Assembly: GCA_032821775.1 (NCBI GenBank)
Contig: JAVLRN010000005.1
Coordinates: 1,302,001 to 1,366,000 of the forward strand
Length of the DNA: 64,000 bases
From: Sanguinoderma infundibulare
Taxonomy: Eukaryota; Basidiomycota; Agaricomycetes; Polyporales; Polyporaceae
Direction of reading: 5' to 3'
Position 1 is the first letter of the stretch; every line of letters starts with the position of its first letter. The position numbers were made by a program, and so were the translations under genes. Below the pieces are notes generated by a model. It saw only the letters and a program-made list of their open reading frames with translations. It was not told the DNA's origin and did not search any database. Shown in pieces: positions 21,824-33,988 of this stretch.

Positions 21824-24800
21824 ATGCCCCCAAAACGCACACGCCGTGCTTCTCCTGCGCCCGCCGGTCTCTCTGCTGGTGAACGCCTCAAACGTGCAAA
21901 GCTTACCGGGAATGCTGCTTACTCTGCTTGGGGCTGGGTCGGGACGGAAGTTACGGACTTGTCTAGAATCTCCAATGAACATCGCTTGGCCACCTGCGGC
22001 TTCTCCCACCATAGTCCTCGTCCCCTCTGTCCTAACAAACATGCTGAGAGACGCAAGACTCCATCTCCGCCAAAGCTCAATGGACACATCGACAAGGAAG
22101 CAGGGGAGCAACAACCGGACGATGTCATTGTTATATCCGATGACGAAGGTCCGACATGTACCATCAGAGCCTGCAAGCAGAACCCATATTGCTTGAATTA
22201 TCTCGGTCAGGACAAATGGGAGGATGCCGGTCAGTCTTCATACAGTTTTGTCAACTCATGACGACTGTGCTCACCCGAAAGCTCAAAGACGATGCCTATG
22301 AGGACTACCTCAAGGTTTATACTATCGGCACGAACCCCATGCTCGATGCCAAAGATGGCGACACGCCTATCGGTCTCAAGGCAAGCTACCCTTTACCTAC
22401 CCTATTCACCTCCCTCTAGAACCTTACATGGCCTAGAACCTAGGCGCCACTTGTTATGCAAATGCCTTCCTACAGGTAGCAGCAGCAATAAGTCCACAAT
22501 TGTACTCATACTCACCAAATCGGCAGGTATGGTTCCAAGATATACCGTTCCGCAAGGGCGTGTATGAATGTCAACCTGCACAAGATGCACAGCACTCATT
22601 CGAGGTCTGTCCCACTTGCTGGCGTTCTCCCCTGAGTTTGATCTAAAGTTGACCGAGATCCCACGCCGTCTGTAGGAGTCGCCCATATTCCAACTTCAAG
22701 TCACTTTCACCGCCATGCAGCACAGCATACTCAGTGCCTTCAACCCCGTTAAGCTCGTCGAAAGCCTCAAGTTGCGCGCCACTGAGCAGCAAGACGCTCA
22801 GGAGTTTGTGGCATGCCTTGCTCATTCCATAAGCTCCATCATTAACTGCTCGCCCTCTCAGATTCTCCAAGCTCTTCATGGCCCACCTGGATACCGAATT
22901 CAAGAAGCAGCAGAGCCCAGAACTCAAGTCGCTCATTCCTGACCAGGTAAGATTACTGCTCCCCCACTCGACCCCTGTTCCTCCTGACATGAGCGACAGT
23001 TTCAGGGTAATCTCGTGTACAACACGGTATGCCAGAATTGCCACCGACGCTCTGAGCGCGAGTCCGACTTTCTTGAGATCGAGGTCAACTTGGAGGTAAA
23101 CTCTGTTGTGAACCAAATCGCCTCCGAGGCAAGGATGAGCTAAAGCTAGGCCTCTTAGAATAACGCAACTTTGGAGGAGCGCCTTTCTGCCCTTTTGGAA
23201 CCCGAGATTCTTTCGGGAGACAATAAGTAAGCCTTTGTTACAAAATGGGCTGGTTGTCATAAACCTATCGCCCCTCTAGATACTTGTGCCAGCGATGCGA
23301 CAGCCTCCAGGATGCCAAGCGGTTCACCGAACTGCACGACCTCCCGCCGGTCCTACATTTCTCCCTTCTTCGTTTCGTCTACGACTTCTCGTCCATGCAG
23401 CGCAAGAAGTCGAAGCAGACCATCTTGTTCCCGACGTTCATCGATATGGACAGGTTTGTGGGCGCCGAAGAGACGCGCAAGCAACGTAGGAAGAGACATG
23501 TGAAAGATAGCAAGAACTTGTACGAGCTCCGAGGCATTCTCTTGCACAAAGGTGCCAGCGCGTATCATGGGCACTACGAGGCGCAAGTATTTGACGTGAA
23601 GTATGTGAGGATCAAAGTACGACGAAACAGGTGACTGACTTCGGTTGCAGGAATCAGGGGTGGTACCAATTCAATGACGAGACTGTCACCAAGATCGAGT
23701 CTCTCGTGCCCAAACTAGACGGTAGCAAGAAGGGAGCGAAAGGTTCAAAGGACGCGAAGAAGTGAGTTTTTTTGGCTGTGCTCGTTGAGCACACTCGATA
23801 CTCAGCGCACATACAGGAAGCCTGATAATCAACTCCAGAAGGGTCGTCCTCCCAAGAAGCGTCGACGCATCGACGACAGCGATAGTGACATCGAGATTGT
23901 CGAGTGCGTGTCTTTTCTGGTAGCTGATCTGAGCTCACATCGCTGAAGCCGGGGATAGGAATCCCGAACCTTCTCAGCAGGGCGAAGGATCGCCTACGAA
24001 GGAAGGCCCAGAGTGCGCGCATATCATTTATTGCGAATGGTGATCATTAACCGCTTCCCTCAGGTATATCTCGTCTAGGGACGCATATATGCTAGTATAC
24101 GCCCGTGTGGCTCATAAGAGCTCTAATGGGCTTTCATCTGCCAACGGTTGCACATCCAACGGCATATCGCGATCGAATGGCTGCGAAGTGAATCCTCCAT
24201 CGAAGGCGCTGGAAGTGGTCAACAACCTGAACGCTGAGCATCGCAAGGCTTGCGAAGACTACACAACACGGTAAATGGGCTACTTCTGACGCTTGAGTGG
24301 CGAGCTAATGAATCATTGGTCTATTCAGGGAGCAAGAGACCAAGGAGCGGTTTGATCGAATGCGGAGTACAGTCATAGACATCTACCGTGCTTGGAACGT
24401 TCAATCCCGTGACGAGGTTGGTTTCTTCCTTCACCCTCATGCTAAAACTAATGCTCTACAAGGTGTGCGTCGTAGCCAGCCGGCAAGCTCTGGAGTCGTG
24501 GATGTCTCGTCACATCGCGAAGCCCAAGGCCCCCAATAACAACCCTGAGTCTTCTACGGATCCACCAGTGCCCATGGCAGAGGAGACTGTGTTGTCGACC
24601 TCCGCAGAGGCGGGCCCTTCCGCGGCCCCAATACCCATCTCTGACGTCGTGTGCTCTCACGGGAAGCTGGACCCTGACAAGGCACACGATATGAAAGTCA
24701 TCAAAGCGGTGCGTGGCTCTTCGTTTTGATACATTTGTAGGAGTACAGTACCCCTGACTTCTGGCTTCTAGGCTGCCCATTCGCGCATTGCCGAGGAGGA

Positions 24801-26641
24801 TGGTTGCGTTCTAACACCGAGGCTGACGACGCGCGACGTCTGCTCGGCGTGCGTCCAGCGCACGTTCGCAGGTGCGTCTTCGCAAGGTTTCAATTGACCA
24901 TCGACGGTGGAGTAGGTTTGACGTGGTGTGTGCGCTGCAGAGAAGCTGTACCAGGTCGAGCACCCGCGGCTGGTGTCGCAGTTCAACGACGTCGTTGCCT
25001 TAGAGGGCGACGAGGATGGGTATCATATTTCGAAGGCGTGGCTGAAAGGTGACAATTATGAACCGCTCTGCACGATGTGCCTTGGAATGCTTATTGGGAA
25101 TGCAGACTGGCGGCTGGCGCGACCGAAGATGCACGTTGAGGGTGCTACAGACCCGCCCCCAGATGCGGAAGAGTATTTACGGGATGTTCTGTGCGAGCAC
25201 GACGGCCTGGCCACTAACACGGCTGTCCGGAAACGAATATCTGCGGAGGCGTGTGCGATCCTGCAGGAGCTGTTCCCGAACTGGAAGCCGCTGCCGTCGT
25301 CGGCCGAGCTGTGTCCTGTTTGTGAGGCGCTGCTGCACATATCCAAAGAAGACAAGATCTCGTTTCGCAAACAGGCCGAAGAAGAGAAGGTACGTGGAAT
25401 GCGAATGTCCTTGGTTGTTCTGAGCTGATTACGTGTACATAGGCCACGTTGAAGCACATGCACGACAACGCGCTCAACGGGAACATAACTCTTCTGGAGG
25501 ATATTCCGTGCGCGATCGTACCGTCTCAGTTCGTGCGCTCCTGGCGACAGTGGGTTACACGGCCAGGCGAGGTCTGTCGTCCAGGGACAGTGGACAACTC
25601 ACCGTTTATCTGCGAACATGGTCAGCTGGCGTTCGACCCTAATGTCGCCGGGGACTTGGACACATCGATGACGATTGTCAAGCGGAGCGACTGGAGTGCC
25701 TTGGAGGAGTTGTGCGTGTGTGGTTGGTTTCGAGGCAAAGGGAATTTCGATGCTGATTGAACATTGGTGCCTTAGGTACTCCGCTAGTCCGCTGATCGCC
25801 ATCGAGAACACGAGTGGACGGTTCATTCACGAGTTGGACGTTTGTTTAGAGTGCCGTCTCAAGAGGTGAGCGTTGCTGCAGTCCTGTATTCGTGCCGGTA
25901 TTGAACGTATGTGTGTGGTTTAGGCGGACTTCGTTCGAGATGACCGAGATTACAGTCCGTGTCCTGGGCCCGGGCGACCCTACCCCGACGCCCAAGAACT
26001 ACAATGACGCACCCCTGCCACATACTCCGACAAAGCCAGTCCAGACCACGCTGCACACCTACAGTAAACGCCAGAACGAGGGGTCTCGGAAATCGAAGCG
26101 CATACGGCAGGTCCGAGAGCACGGTAAGCGGCGGAGGATCACCATCACGAAAGCCATGTCCGTGAAGGAGCTCAAGGTCATGGTAAGATGTATAACGATT
26201 GCCATACTTACACTTCGAGTCACTCACAATTTTCTTCTGGTCCAGCTCAACGACGAGCTTGGCATCCCTGTCATCTCCCAGCGGCTCTTCCACCGCGGCC
26301 AGGAATTGAACGACAGCTCGGCAACAATGCTCTCGCTCGGGATCCTCTCGAACGACTTGCTGGACCTCAAGGAGGAGAGCGAGGACGTCACCATTCTCAC
26401 CGACTCGGACGGTGAAGCTCCTTCTGGGGCCAAGGGGAAGAAGAAGCGGGCCGAGGGCCAGGCGTTCGGCGGCACGCTTTTGGGCGGGTCCTCGTTCTCT
26501 TCTGCGCCGTCGTCGAGTCGGTCTGTGGCACCTCCGTCTACGGCACCCACGTCTATCGCGTGTCCGGCATGTACGTACGAGAACGGCGCCGCTGATGTGG
26601 CGTGTGCGATGTGCGAGACGCCGTTGCCGAATGGGAGTTGA
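21824..26641 (+). CDS. USP48-like ubiquitin carboxyl-terminal hydrolase
   Basis: Cysteine protease that removes ubiquitin; USP48 family members act in the nucleus. The start MPPKRTRRASPAPAG begins a basic N terminus. The catalytic Cys box NLGATCYANAFLQ follows an unusual GC-AG intron (22381-22436). Next come EQQDAQEF, the zinc-ribbon pairs CQNC and CQRC, and the His box GASAYHGHYEAQVFD. The DUSP-type region includes QFNDVVALEGDEDGYHISKAWL and LFPNWKPLPSSAELCPVC. A ubiquitin-like segment (VISQRLFHRGQELND) precedes a C-terminal CPAC-x10-CAMC finger resembling RanBP2 zinc fingers but without the usual Trp. About 18 introns. The stop is TGA 26639-26641. Length is roughly 1,200 residues, as in animal USP48. 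Confidence 0.85.
22381..22436 (+). other. GC-AG intron preceding the deubiquitinase catalytic Cys
   Basis: Donor AAG|GCAAGC matches the known strong GC-donor consensus, and the acceptor is GCCTAG. Length is 56 nt. Removal joins IGLK to NLGATCYANAFLQ exactly; no GT donor nearby does so. Confidence 0.75.
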
Positions 26642-26901
26642 TGCTTTCTTGAACTGCGAGCCCATGGTGTGCTGCAGGAGGATGGACTAGTGCTCTCGAC
26701 AGATAGGAGGTGAGTCATTCACAAATTTGGTGCAGAGATTGCAGGGTTGGCGTGGAGAAGTGTCTGTATATCACCATGAGGCGAAGGGGCCGCCGTATTT
26801 GGGCTCTCGGGGATGAAGTAGCGTCGTGGTATTGTTGCATTTAGAGTCCAAGTCGCGCGAGACCTCGCTGTTGATGTCTTGCCTTCCACTTGCTTGTAAG
26901 A

Positions 26902-27934
26902 ATGCCGGACGGTGTCATCCCGAGACCAAGTGTTATGTGTCGGCGCGTTGTACATATCGACGCCGGCTACACTTCTGTAGCACACCAGATGAGGCTTACT
27001 GAGAGGAGACAAGACCTTGAGCTGTACTTCGACATTGTGGTATGTGTGTCCGGGCGCGATTCGTGGACGTCTTCCGCAACCATGCTGACCGCCTTGCTCC
27101 AGAATACTGCAGGGTTGCTCTGTGAAAAGTATCTCCCTTCCAACGGCAAGATCACGGGATCAGGAATCCAGAACAGAAAGGACGCTATCGTTGAGAAGGT
27201 AAGGGATTTGCTACACTGCTCTCCGTCACTGCCCTTTGAGCCGACATGTTCCCCATTTGCAGTTATACAAGAAATATCCCGTCCTGCGCACGTACAAGGG
27301 GGCTTGGCCAATCAGTGTCATGCTTAGCTACCATAGACAATTGCGCAAAAGCGGGAGCAAGCATGGCATCATCACTTCGGAGGACGAGAAAGTAAGATTT
27401 GCCCTCAATTACGGGAATCGTTTCATTCTTGCTGAGCGATCTCCTCACGATCTAGGCCCGTATTATCAGCAACATGTTCAGACGCAATTCGATTGAAGCA
27501 GCAGGGACATGGCGCAAACAGGGCCACCATTCCCAAGTCAGTTATCAAGTCAGTCCGACGACAGAGCAGTCTAAGGGTTTTTTGTTGACGCGCCCATGTT
27601 GTAGAACAGTAGCAATGGCACGGGCACTCCTCGTAGCATCAATGCCAAGGACGACGAACGGGAGCCGTTACCCTCTCCCAGTTCGTCTAGATCTGTGACG
27701 TTGGGTGACATACCCTCCGCGGACACCGTAGGCGACTTCTTGGGGACCCTTGCGCAGGACCTACGCGTCTTGTTGCCTGTGTTCATTAGCCGCGGGGTAG
27801 GAGATGTCATATCCCTCCGCAGCGTCCTTCGGATGAGAAACTGGCGCTCCTGGGTGTACTGCTGGGTCAAGGAGGGCGTGTTGACGGAGCTGCAGTTTCA
27901 AATGATCGTCGAGGGGCTGGAGCAGCTAGTTTGA
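26902..27934 (+). CDS. Protein of an unnamed family, paralogue of the gene at 41389-42684
   Basis: Candidate starts are 26902 (MPDGVIPRPS), 26935 and 26989 (MRLTERRQD). Exon 1 ends QDLELYFDIV. Later exons give KYPVLRTYKGAWPISVMLSY and a short basic stretch. A Ser-rich linker precedes a C-terminal domain: LLPVFISRGVGDVISLRSVL, RMRNWRSWVYCWVKEGVL and TELQFQMIVEGLEQLV*. Four introns, the first after ATTGTG at 27040. The C-terminal domain and the central AWP motif recur in the minus-strand gene at 41.4-42.7 kb, with the same first-intron phase. I recognise the pattern as recurrent in agaricomycete proteins but know no name or function. Confidence 0.65.
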
Positions 27935-28214
27935 AGTCCAAGCCTCCTAGAGTTTCGATATGCCTTGATATCGAACGGCGACATGACATACGAAGAGGAT
28001 ACGAATATGACATCATGCCACATACCATTACCACTTGCAGTCTGTCGAAGTGCTGTAAACAACAAGGAGTTGACCGTGCATGCAGATCCGAATAGGCTGG
28101 TATGTCTTATTGATACACGGATAGAAGGAACTACAACAGGTGCATGCAAACCTAGCAGAAACGATCACTGGACCAGCTGATCAGTAGAGCTTATTCATCA
28201 GGACTATATATCAC

Positions 28215-29163
28215 CTACCTCTTGAGCTTCGCGCGTCGGTCCAGTAGAGCTTCAGCCAACCGACCCTCCTTCTTCGCGCGTTTGAGCTGCAAGTGGGTAC
28301 ACGTTGAGCGAAAATATGGGCTATGGATGCCGCTACAACTCACCTCTTTCTTGTCGTCTGTTGACACGATGGACCTTCCTGCGCCCCACGCCTGGTGCAA
28401 CTTACTGCGAGCATTACATGAGGTAGTGTACGCACTGACTAGTTGCAAGGACGTACTTTGTGCCGGCCTCGTCTATTGTAGAAATCTCGATCATCCCATC
28501 CTTTCGTTTCTTCTCCTCCGCATGAGCCTCCTTCTTGTACTTGCTTTGAATCTTGACCCAGAAACGTTCGCCGAAGCCGACCTCCTCGGAGTCACCACGC
28601 AGCGAAAGCTGCCCGCCTGCGACTTCGTCTACGCTGAGATACTTCTCGTAGATGTTCTGAAACGCGACCATCCCGTCGGGGAGGACCACTGGTGTCCACT
28701 CCTCTTGGGGTCCACGCGCTTCGCGGTCAGCAGATACAAGCCCGTGTTTGTCGCAGGACACGAACTTGCCCTCGCCCACACCGGTACGGATGTTGATCGT
28801 GGGGGAACCTGCGACCCGCGTGATGACCCAGACTTGAGAAACATCTGTCGGTGTCCGCTCTGTGATGGTCGGGGACTCGGACTCCTCAGTCTTGTCCTTG
28901 TCAACCGACTGCATAACGATGCGGCCACGGGTAGAGTCGTAGGTGATGCATATTGGGGAAGGGTCGGAAGGATGCATGATGAAGGCGGGACCACGAATCT
29001 CGTTGGCCGCCTCAGGTAAGACCCACGTCTCCGGAGCGACATCATCCTCGTTCTTGCGCCGCCTCCGACTAGGACCTTCGTTTCCCTCATCCTCGTGTTT
29101 GCGCTTCTTCTTCGTCTTCTCGCCCTTAAATTTAAGCTTTGTCGAGCGGACCTTTTCAGACAT
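28215..29163 (-). CDS. FRG1-like protein (actin-bundling / RNA-processing family)
   Basis: FRG1 proteins have a fascin-like beta-trefoil and associate with spliceosomes, nucleoli and actin. The start MSEKVRSTKLKFKGEKTKKK has the Lys-rich N terminus typical of the family. The trefoil region includes GKFVSCDKHGLVSADREARG and GMVAFQNIYEKYLSVDEVAG, then GDSEEVGFGERFWVKIQSKY. Two introns near the 3' end join DEAGTK to SKLHQAWG and a final exon with LKRAKKEGRLAEALLDRRAK, matching the conserved FRG1 end. The stop lies at 28215-28217. Length is near 260 residues, normal for the family. Confidence 0.85.
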
Positions 29164-29388
29164 AATATGCGAGTAAGGCTGAGAGAAGGAAGAAGGGGCA
29201 CGAAAGGGAAATAGATGGGCAGCAGACGGTGCAGGTGGCGACTTGGAGAAGCCAACTCGACCAGCGCTTCTTCCGCTCACCTCGATGTGACAGCGCGTGT
29301 GATGGTGACACCAGCGTCTAGGAGCGTACGGTCAGTGGAGGGCGGAAAATCTGCCATCGTCAACGCCGACATCCTCAAGATCCTCAAG

Positions 29389-30178
29389 ATGAAGTTCAAC
29401 CCCGGTTAGTGCCCATTCATCGCGGAATAGGATGCTGTCGTTGCGCTGCTGAGAAGGGTTTGGACCGGTTGGAGGGGTGGATTCGGATGGATGGATCGGA
29501 TGTCTGGTGGATGTCGAGTGTATACGAACGTTCAGGTATGCTAACATCACTATCATCCTCGTCCAGACGTCTCCTCCTCCCGGCGCAAGTCGCACAAGGC
29601 GCACTTCTCTGCGCCTTCCTCCGTTCGCCGCAAAATCATGTCCTCCTCGCTTGCGAAGGACCTCCGCGGCAAGTACAACGTGCGTCTTACCCTGAACTGT
29701 GGGTCCCTCAGGAATGGTGCATTGACGCTTTCGACTTCCTTCTGGCTTTATACCTTGTTTCTTCAGACCCGTTCACTACCCATTCGCAAGGACGACGAGG
29801 TTCGGATTGTTCGGGGCAAGTACAAGGGTCGGGAGGGCAAGGTTACCCAGGTCTACCGTAAGAAGTGGGTGATCCACGTCGACCGTGTCCAGCGTGACAA
29901 GTCGAACGGTGCGACCGTTCCTATCGGCATCCACCCTAGCAATGTTGTCATCACCAACATCAAGCTGGACAAGGACAGGTCTGTCTAACATCGCATTCCG
30001 TAGCTATGTCCTTTCTAACTTCGAACACCCACAACCGCACAAACAGGCGGGCGATTCTTGAGCGCAAGGACAGGAAGAAGAGTGCAACAAAGACGGCCGG
30101 TGAGGACGTCGAGATGGTCGACGTACGTACCCTCCAGTTAACCCTTGCTACCATCGTTCTAACCTCTTTTGACAGTAA
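29389..30178 (+). CDS. RPL26: 60S ribosomal protein L26 (uL24)
   Basis: Large-subunit ribosomal protein with a KOW domain near the peptide exit tunnel. Exon 1 is only 16 nt (MKFNP plus one base). Exon 2 reads [20 protein letters not shown] then [11 protein letters not shown]. Exon 3 gives [20 protein letters not shown] and [20 protein letters not shown]. Exon 4 ends EDVEMVD. The intron 30123-30175 falls directly before the stop, so the last coding exon contributes only TAA at 30176-30178. Reading through instead would add about 60 residues unlike any L26. Four introns in a short ribosomal gene is usual in basidiomycetes. Confidence 0.92.
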
Positions 30179-30435
30179 TTTCTCGGTTTTTTTCTGCTTT
30201 CTGTCCTTCTGGCTTTCGTCGCATCACCACAGCAAAATATCACATGTATGTATGCCGTTACGCATGTTATGCCACATGGGCCACAGGCCATCCCGCCTCT
30301 TGCAGTGAGACAATCGACACGTCCGATCGGTTCTGGAAAGTCATGAACTCGTTGTATTGTACAAGATGATGGGTATCGTATATACGATTCATGAAAGCAT
30401 GAGTTATCGCACATCAGCGACTACGGGCGGTGAAC

Positions 30436-31371
30436 TCAGAATATAACGTCCTCGTCTTTGCCACCCAGAAGATCCCCTCCTCCACCAGCCAGCGTTGGTT
30501 GCACATCTTCTTGCCCTTCAGCTTCAAGCGCTTTTCTAGTCGCCTCCGCAGTCTCTGCATCACGCTTCTTCTTTCCTTGCACCTTCTTCAAACTAGAGGA
30601 CTGCTAGCACCAAGGCGATAGCCGGACGGAGGATCAACTCACCGGAAAAACTCTTCTCTGTCCATCTCATCCAGTTCACTCGTGATGTATTTGATGGTGT
30701 TCTCCAGTCGGGGGATGACGACGTGCTCGATGGCATTTACACGTCGATTGGTCGCGCGAATGACCTCATCGAGGATCATGAATGCTGTTTGCAGGGATGC
30801 GAGTTCGACCAACGTCTCGACCGCCTTCGCGTACACCTCCTTCGCACGCAGGACCTGTTGGCCGCCACGTCCGAGGCCAGTCAGGTTAAAGTCTAGAAGA
30901 GGATATGATCAGGGCAAGGGAAATTGAGCGATGGCTTGGGAGCGGGGGTGCGCACCTGAACCCGGGACCCTATCCACCTCGAACGCAGGCAGCACGACGC
31001 CCGACACGTTCTCTTGCTTCGCCTTGACCTTGAACGACGCCGACTTGGCCTGCTCCTGGACGAGGTACGAGATGTCGCCCGTCGCGTACGTCACCTCGGC
31101 GAGCGAGAACGAGGCGAGCTGCATCACCCGACCCATCTTCCGTTTCGCCTGCGACACAGCCCATCCATTGAGTGTACGCACAGAGAGCTGGGAGGACGAC
31201 GAGACGAACCTCGTCTACCCTGCGGAGGATGGCGCGGAAGCGGGTGGTGAGGGCGTCGCGCTTCTTGGCGAGGAGCGAGTGTCCGGTTTGCGCTCCCTTG
31301 AGGCGGAGCTTGGTGTTGGTCAACGCCATCCGCGTTGGGAAGATGTTCTCGCGAGGCCCGGCGCCCGACAT
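30436..31371 (-). CDS. VMA8: V-type proton ATPase subunit D
   Basis: Central-stalk subunit of the V1 sector, rotating with F to couple ATP hydrolysis to proton pumping into vacuoles and other acidic organelles. The start [20 protein letters not shown] is followed by [20 protein letters not shown], the family signature. Later exons carry [33 protein letters not shown], then [20 protein letters not shown] and [20 protein letters not shown]. The final exon has [12 protein letters not shown] and ends GGKDEDVIF. Three introns. Length is about 255 residues, as expected. The gene converges with RPL26. Confidence 0.93.
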
Positions 31372-31661
31372 GTTGATCGCCGACGGTCAAGATAGAGGTT
31401 GCGGAACGAGAAGGGATGGCCTTCGAGGTCGATGGTGGATGAAAGCGGTAAGCTAGACGCTCGGCAATGCGCGTTTCGCTTGCGTTCTGCCATGAGACCA
31501 TAACTCGTTCAAATACTGTCAAGGCCCATGGAATCATCAACGAACGCTCATATCAATATTCACCGTATAAGTGCGACAGTAAGTACGCTATATTGCGTCC
31601 ACAAGAAATACATCTAAGAACAGGAGAGCAGAACGAAACGGTACAAGTAAAGCGTTTACGA

Positions 31662-32951
31662 TCATGCAATGGTGTATTTCCCGTAGTTCTTGTCCGGGTC
31701 ATAGACCTAACGACATCATGATGAGCCTCGAAACGGCGAGAAGAACCGCAGAATGTCGAGTGACTCACCTCCCAGCGCGACGCAGGGAATATATGCTTGT
31801 TCCGCTGATACCAGCTTCTTTCCACGACCTTCCCGGCATGGGACTCGTCTTTCTCGACGCTCGCGTCGGCCAAGAGCCTGACGTCGTCATGGACGTCAAA
31901 ATTGAATAATGGGCCAGACTTTCCGCGCGCCTTGTTCACGATGAAGTCGTAAAACGTGTGGTGCTGCATCTTCCATGAGTACAAATGTGGACAACCGACA
32001 GCATAAGTGACGTACACCAGGAATGATCAAGTCCTCCTGCGAACCAAGATCAAAAGGTATTCCCAGAGACCCGTCGGTCACTACGTACCTTCACATACAT
32101 CAGGTTGTCGACGCTGACGCCACGAAGTTCGGGGAACTGCTGTCGGCACTTCTCGAGGAACGTGGAGATGGTATCTCCCTTCTTGCACTACGTTGCGAGG
32201 ACGAGTGTTCCGAGTGCAAGTGTCTGCGTGGTCAGACTGGCGAAGTGTGGAGCATGTGGCCAAATACCCACCGTGACACTTTTCCGGTGTCCGCTTCCAT
32301 CCCAGTACGAGTACGTGATCTCGATGTCCTCCTTTTTGAGTTCCTCCTGCCGCCGCAACCACTCCTGGCGAAGTTCCTCCCGCTCACGGCGTTCGGCCTC
32401 CTCGCGGTCGCGGTCAGGCAGGAAAGACGTGTCGACCTCGGGGTTCTTGCGCGACTTGGACTTCTTCAAGGGCGGCTCGTCGCCGTTTGGCGACGCCGAC
32501 CCGTTTTCCTCGTCCTCCTCATCGTCGAGTGCGAACGACAGAGTGGACTTGGCCATCTTCTTGCGCTTCTTGACCTTCTTCTCCTCCCTAAACAAATCCT
32601 CCACGTCCGGTGAGCGACCCGAGACCACGTTCGCGGACGGTGGGACGCGCCACTGCCGCAAGAAGTCCTGACATACTTGAGCTCGTTCGTCCGCGCGGCC
32701 TCGCGCGCCTTGGCCTCCTCGAGCTCCTTCCGGCGCTGCTGGAAGTCCTCGAGCCGCACGAGGCCGACGGTGCTCTTCTTGAGCGTGTCCTCCATCGAGT
32801 CATTCTGGCCGACGAAGCGGTTCGAGGACGGCCTCGCCTTCTCGGTCTCCTGGATGAGGGTCTGTTTCTGCCGCTCAAACTCCTCGCGCATTTGGGTGCG
32901 CTGCTTTGTGAGCGCATCCTCGCGGCGGCCCTCCGCTTTGCTGGTGGACAT
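31662..32951 (-). CDS. FAM50/XAP5 family nuclear protein
   Basis: Conserved eukaryotic nuclear protein tied to splicing (FAM50A) and to circadian and light signalling in plants (XCT). The start [20 protein letters not shown] leads to a Lys/Glu-rich helix, then [20 protein letters not shown], the typical N-terminal signature. A middle acidic/basic segment precedes [15 protein letters not shown] and [16 protein letters not shown]. The C-terminal XAP5 domain has [39 protein letters not shown] and [19 protein letters not shown]. It ends [10 protein letters not shown]. Four introns. Exons run in the order expected for the family and no anomaly is seen. Confidence 0.9.
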
Positions 32952-33125
32952 GGTGAGAACGAGGAAAAGGCGAGATGACGGACAGCAGCTATGAGACGCA
33001 AGGGGTGCAGAACAGGCGCCGTGCCAGTCTCGTGCGACGTGGGCGTCTACGGGATCGCATTCTTGTCACCGGGACTCTACCTCCAGACTGCGTGCACGTC
33101 CACTGGCTGGAAGCCCCCGTCCACC
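32952..33125. promoter_or_regulatory. Compact bidirectional promoter, FAM50 / mitochondrial S13
   Basis: 174 bp separate the two divergent ATGs, so both core promoters and 5' leaders must fit here or overlap. No TATA box was seen. Confidence 0.5.
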
Positions 33126-33661
33126 ATGCATATCCTTGGCGTGCTTCTGCCCGAAAACCAGCTTGTGAAGGTCAGTGTCTCGTGTCTCAAGGGTCAGCTT
33201 GTCTGGTCAAGTGCTGACGCACCAAATAGCATGCTCTGACGCACTTCTACGGTATCGGCAAGACGACCGCCCTCCGCCTCTGCGCCCGTGTGCAGATCCA
33301 CGACCGCTGCAGGATCCGCAACCTGAACCAGTCGCAGGTCACCGCCCTCACCGCCTTCCTCTCGTCCCCCGTAAACTCCCCGCCCGTCGCCGCCCACGCG
33401 CTCGCCGCGCCGAGCTATGTCCCGCCCCCGCTGGGCCAACCGCTCCCGGAGAAGGGGGCCCCAGCCGCCGTGGACCGCCTGCGGGAGATTAAGATCGAGT
33501 CGGACCTGCGCAGGCAGATGCGGGAGAACATCGCGCACCAGCGCATGATCGGCAGCTACGTCGGACGGAGGCACGCGATGCAACTCCCGGTCAGGGGCCA
33601 GAACACGCAGAGCAACGCGCGGACGGCGAGGAAGCTCAACAGGGTCGAACGGCACAGATAG
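33126..33661 (+). CDS. Mitochondrial small-subunit ribosomal protein uS13m
   Basis: Homologue of bacterial S13 and yeast Sws2. Exon 1 encodes [15 protein letters not shown]; after one intron (about 33171-33229) the protein continues [20 protein letters not shown], the helix-two-turns-helix region. A Pro/Ala-rich insert of about 40 residues follows. The C terminus shows [20 protein letters not shown] and [17 protein letters not shown], the rRNA- and tRNA-contacting tail of S13. The stop is TAG 33659-33661. No obvious cleavable presequence is present, as in many fungal S13m proteins. The insert is larger than in bacterial S13. Confidence 0.88.
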
Positions 33662-33988
33662 TCTCGCTTGCTATGCGCTCGTGTTTTCTGTCACTGGTGA
33701 GTTTTTGCCCATTCTTGCCTAGACTGCCTACCACGACTTCGCATCCTAGCCGGCTTTCGTGCCCCAGGTCTCTCCAGCACTTCGCCTGTCGTCGATGAAG
33801 CTGATCGATCCTCCTCTTCCAGACGCAGTCATGGTTTTACCACCCTGGACCCTCACCTCGGACGTCTGGACCCTAGACATATGTCTGTGACCATAGCGCG
33901 TTACGTAGACGAGCCCTGCCGTTCTGTCCGTGGCCAGGGCGGGTGCAATATCATACAAAGAAATTACTATACATCCATACCGCGGTAT

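Noticed and set aside
21422..22114. 230-codon minus-strand ORF overlapping the deubiquitinase start
   Set aside because: It covers the USP48-like 5' exon in antisense. The adjacent minus-strand frame with MAASQTATQNG splices cleanly into a membrane protein instead.
26890..26901. Non-ATG starts (for example TTG at 26890, GTG at 41868, 50457 and 21387)
   Set aside because: Nuclear fungal genes rarely use them; nearby ATGs or upstream exons explain the frames.
30120..30308. Extended C terminus of ribosomal L26 by read-through of 30123
   Set aside because: The extension is hydrophobic and unlike L26; a standard intron ending just before TAA is simpler.
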